6,059 bases of DNA from CAZCWX01 sp964502465 (GTDB lineage: Bacteria; Desulfobacterota; Binatia; Bin18), in contig CAZCWX010000559.1 of assembly GCA_964502465.1 (NCBI GenBank), positions 1 to 6,059 on the forward strand, given 5' to 3'. Under the pieces are notes generated by a model. It had not been told where the DNA came from, did no database searches, and saw nothing but the letters and a program-made list of their open reading frames with translations. Numbering within the stretch: the first letter of the stretch is position 1; the number at the start of each line of letters is the position of its first letter. This document shows positions 5,417 through 6,059 of the stretch, piece after piece. The position numbers and the translations under genes are program-made.

Positions 5417-6059
5417 ATGGAGCAGCAAGAACCATCCAACCGAAGAGGCAAGAGTATCTGTGTACCATGCCAAAGTGAAGCTGACTCTGTGAGACGAGTG
5501 GATGATCCACAGCAGTTTCGGCAATGGCTGGAGCAGCTGCGCGCCCAGCACCCGGAGTTATTTCCCACCGCTATCAGGCGCGGGTTTACGTTGCATGACT
5601 CGTACCGTTCGGTCAAACAGGGCCTGCGCTTGCGTCGCATCAAGCTCAAAGCCACGGGCGAGGTTTACCTGGTGCGACCTGCTACCGGGTTGCCATACTT
5701 GGCGGCCCAGACCAAGGAGGGGGAAAAAGCCCGGTACTTGCGGCAGTGGGGTGTCCCCTTTGCCGCACTGGCCTATGTCTTTGGCCGGAACGCGATGTTT
5801 TACTATCGGGCATGGCTCCACCTGGGGCGGCCCCAACTCGTGGGGACCACGGTCAAGCAGGCGGCAGACTCGCCCCTGCACTTGCTGGCGGAGGAAAAGC
5901 ATACCTGGCTCAACGGCCAGCGGCACTATGTGGCCACAACCGTTGGTGCGGGGTGTTTGCTCGGGGCCGCGGTGGTAGCGGAGGCGTCGACGGAGGCCCT
6001 GCGAGCGGGCTACGGCGAGTTTCTGACGGAAGCCCGCGACTTGGCCCCCACTGATCAGC
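5417..6059 (+). CDS. Transposase-like protein (DDE type), N-terminal part, 3' end beyond the window
   Basis: The frame is open for 214 codons from ATG 5417 to the right edge. Blocks that I associate from memory with a family of bacterial IS transposases: CVPC (15-18), AQHPELFP (43-50), RLRRIKLKATGEVYLVRP (71-88), YLRQWGVPFAALAYVFGR (107-124), LVGTTVK (141-147), EEKHTWLNG (159-167) and YVATTVGAGCLLG (171-183). In that family the EKHTW block carries the first acidic residue of the DDE catalytic core; further acidic residues would lie beyond the window. Relatives, as I recall them, read ADEK where this protein reads AEEK (E159). The start is uncertain: there is no good ribosome site before ATG 5417, and GTG 5498 would begin nearer the conserved part. 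The gene is divergent from mlaC, and its neighbourhood (envelope genes) is unrelated, consistent with an insertion. The exact IS family is not assigned. Confidence 0.72.
   Translation, partial: MEQQEPSNRRGKSICVPCQSEADSVRRVDDPQQFRQWLEQLRAQHPELFPTAIRRGFTLHDSYRSVKQGLRLRRIKLKATGEVYLVRPATGLPYLAAQTKEGEKARYLRQWGVPFAALAYVFGRNAMFYYRAWLHLGRPQLVGTTVKQAADSPLHLLAEEKHTWLNGQRHYVATTVGAGCLLGAAVVAEASTEALRAGYGEFLTEARDLAPTDQ

Noticed and set aside
5502..5978. Plus-strand frame of 158 codons inside the transposase-like region
   Set aside because: The neighbouring frame from 5417 is open to the edge and carries coherent conserved blocks, whereas this one is Arg/Ser/Pro-rich and motif-free, as a shadow frame would be.
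1..6059. CRISPR array, tRNA or rRNA genes, long direct repeats
   Set aside because: No regularly spaced repeats, cloverleaf-like segments or rRNA signatures were seen on reading either strand.

Overview
The window looks like chromosomal DNA of a Gram-negative bacterium with moderately high GC. Two secreted envelope-lipid proteins (MlaC-like and LolA-like) and an exported c-type cytochrome all imply an outer membrane and a periplasm. The exact lineage cannot be fixed from the sequence. The mixture would fit a deltaproteobacterium-like or Tectomicrobia/Rokubacteria-like environmental organism, but that is only an impression.

Layout. Positions 1-1933 (minus strand) hold the first 644 codons of malQ, a 4-alpha-glucanotransferase that runs off the left edge. 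Positions 1934-2072 are intergenic, with a strong 13-bp hairpin at 2018-2059. Three minus-strand genes for exported proteins follow, listed in transcription order: an MlaC/Ttg2D-family lipid-binding protein (5307-4657), a LolA-like outer-membrane lipoprotein-sorting-type protein (4462-3626) and a di-heme cytochrome c of the CCP/MauG superfamily (3473-2073). The gaps between them are 194 and 152 bp, so they may form a loose operon, but tight coupling is not shown. Positions 5308-5416 separate mlaC from a divergent plus-strand gene (5417-right edge) that looks like the N-terminal 214 codons of a DDE-type transposase, so the right end is probably a mobile element.

How the genes may work together. 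MlaC-like and LolA-like proteins are both soluble periplasmic carriers of lipids or lipidated cargo, and sitting side by side they suggest a lipid-trafficking function. No membrane partner (MlaFED, or an RND/MMPL permease) is in the window. The cytochrome is also periplasmic, but no direct functional link can be read from sequence. MalQ (cytoplasmic glucan metabolism) is separated from the cytochrome by the hairpin and is probably an independent unit.

The least ordinary feature is that both the LolA-like gene and the cytochrome gene are preceded by a very short open frame near a strong Shine-Dalgarno sequence. In each case the stop codon of that frame overlaps the ATG of the main gene (ATGA). 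This could be translational coupling or a leader peptide, or it could be chance. No clearly new system is evident.
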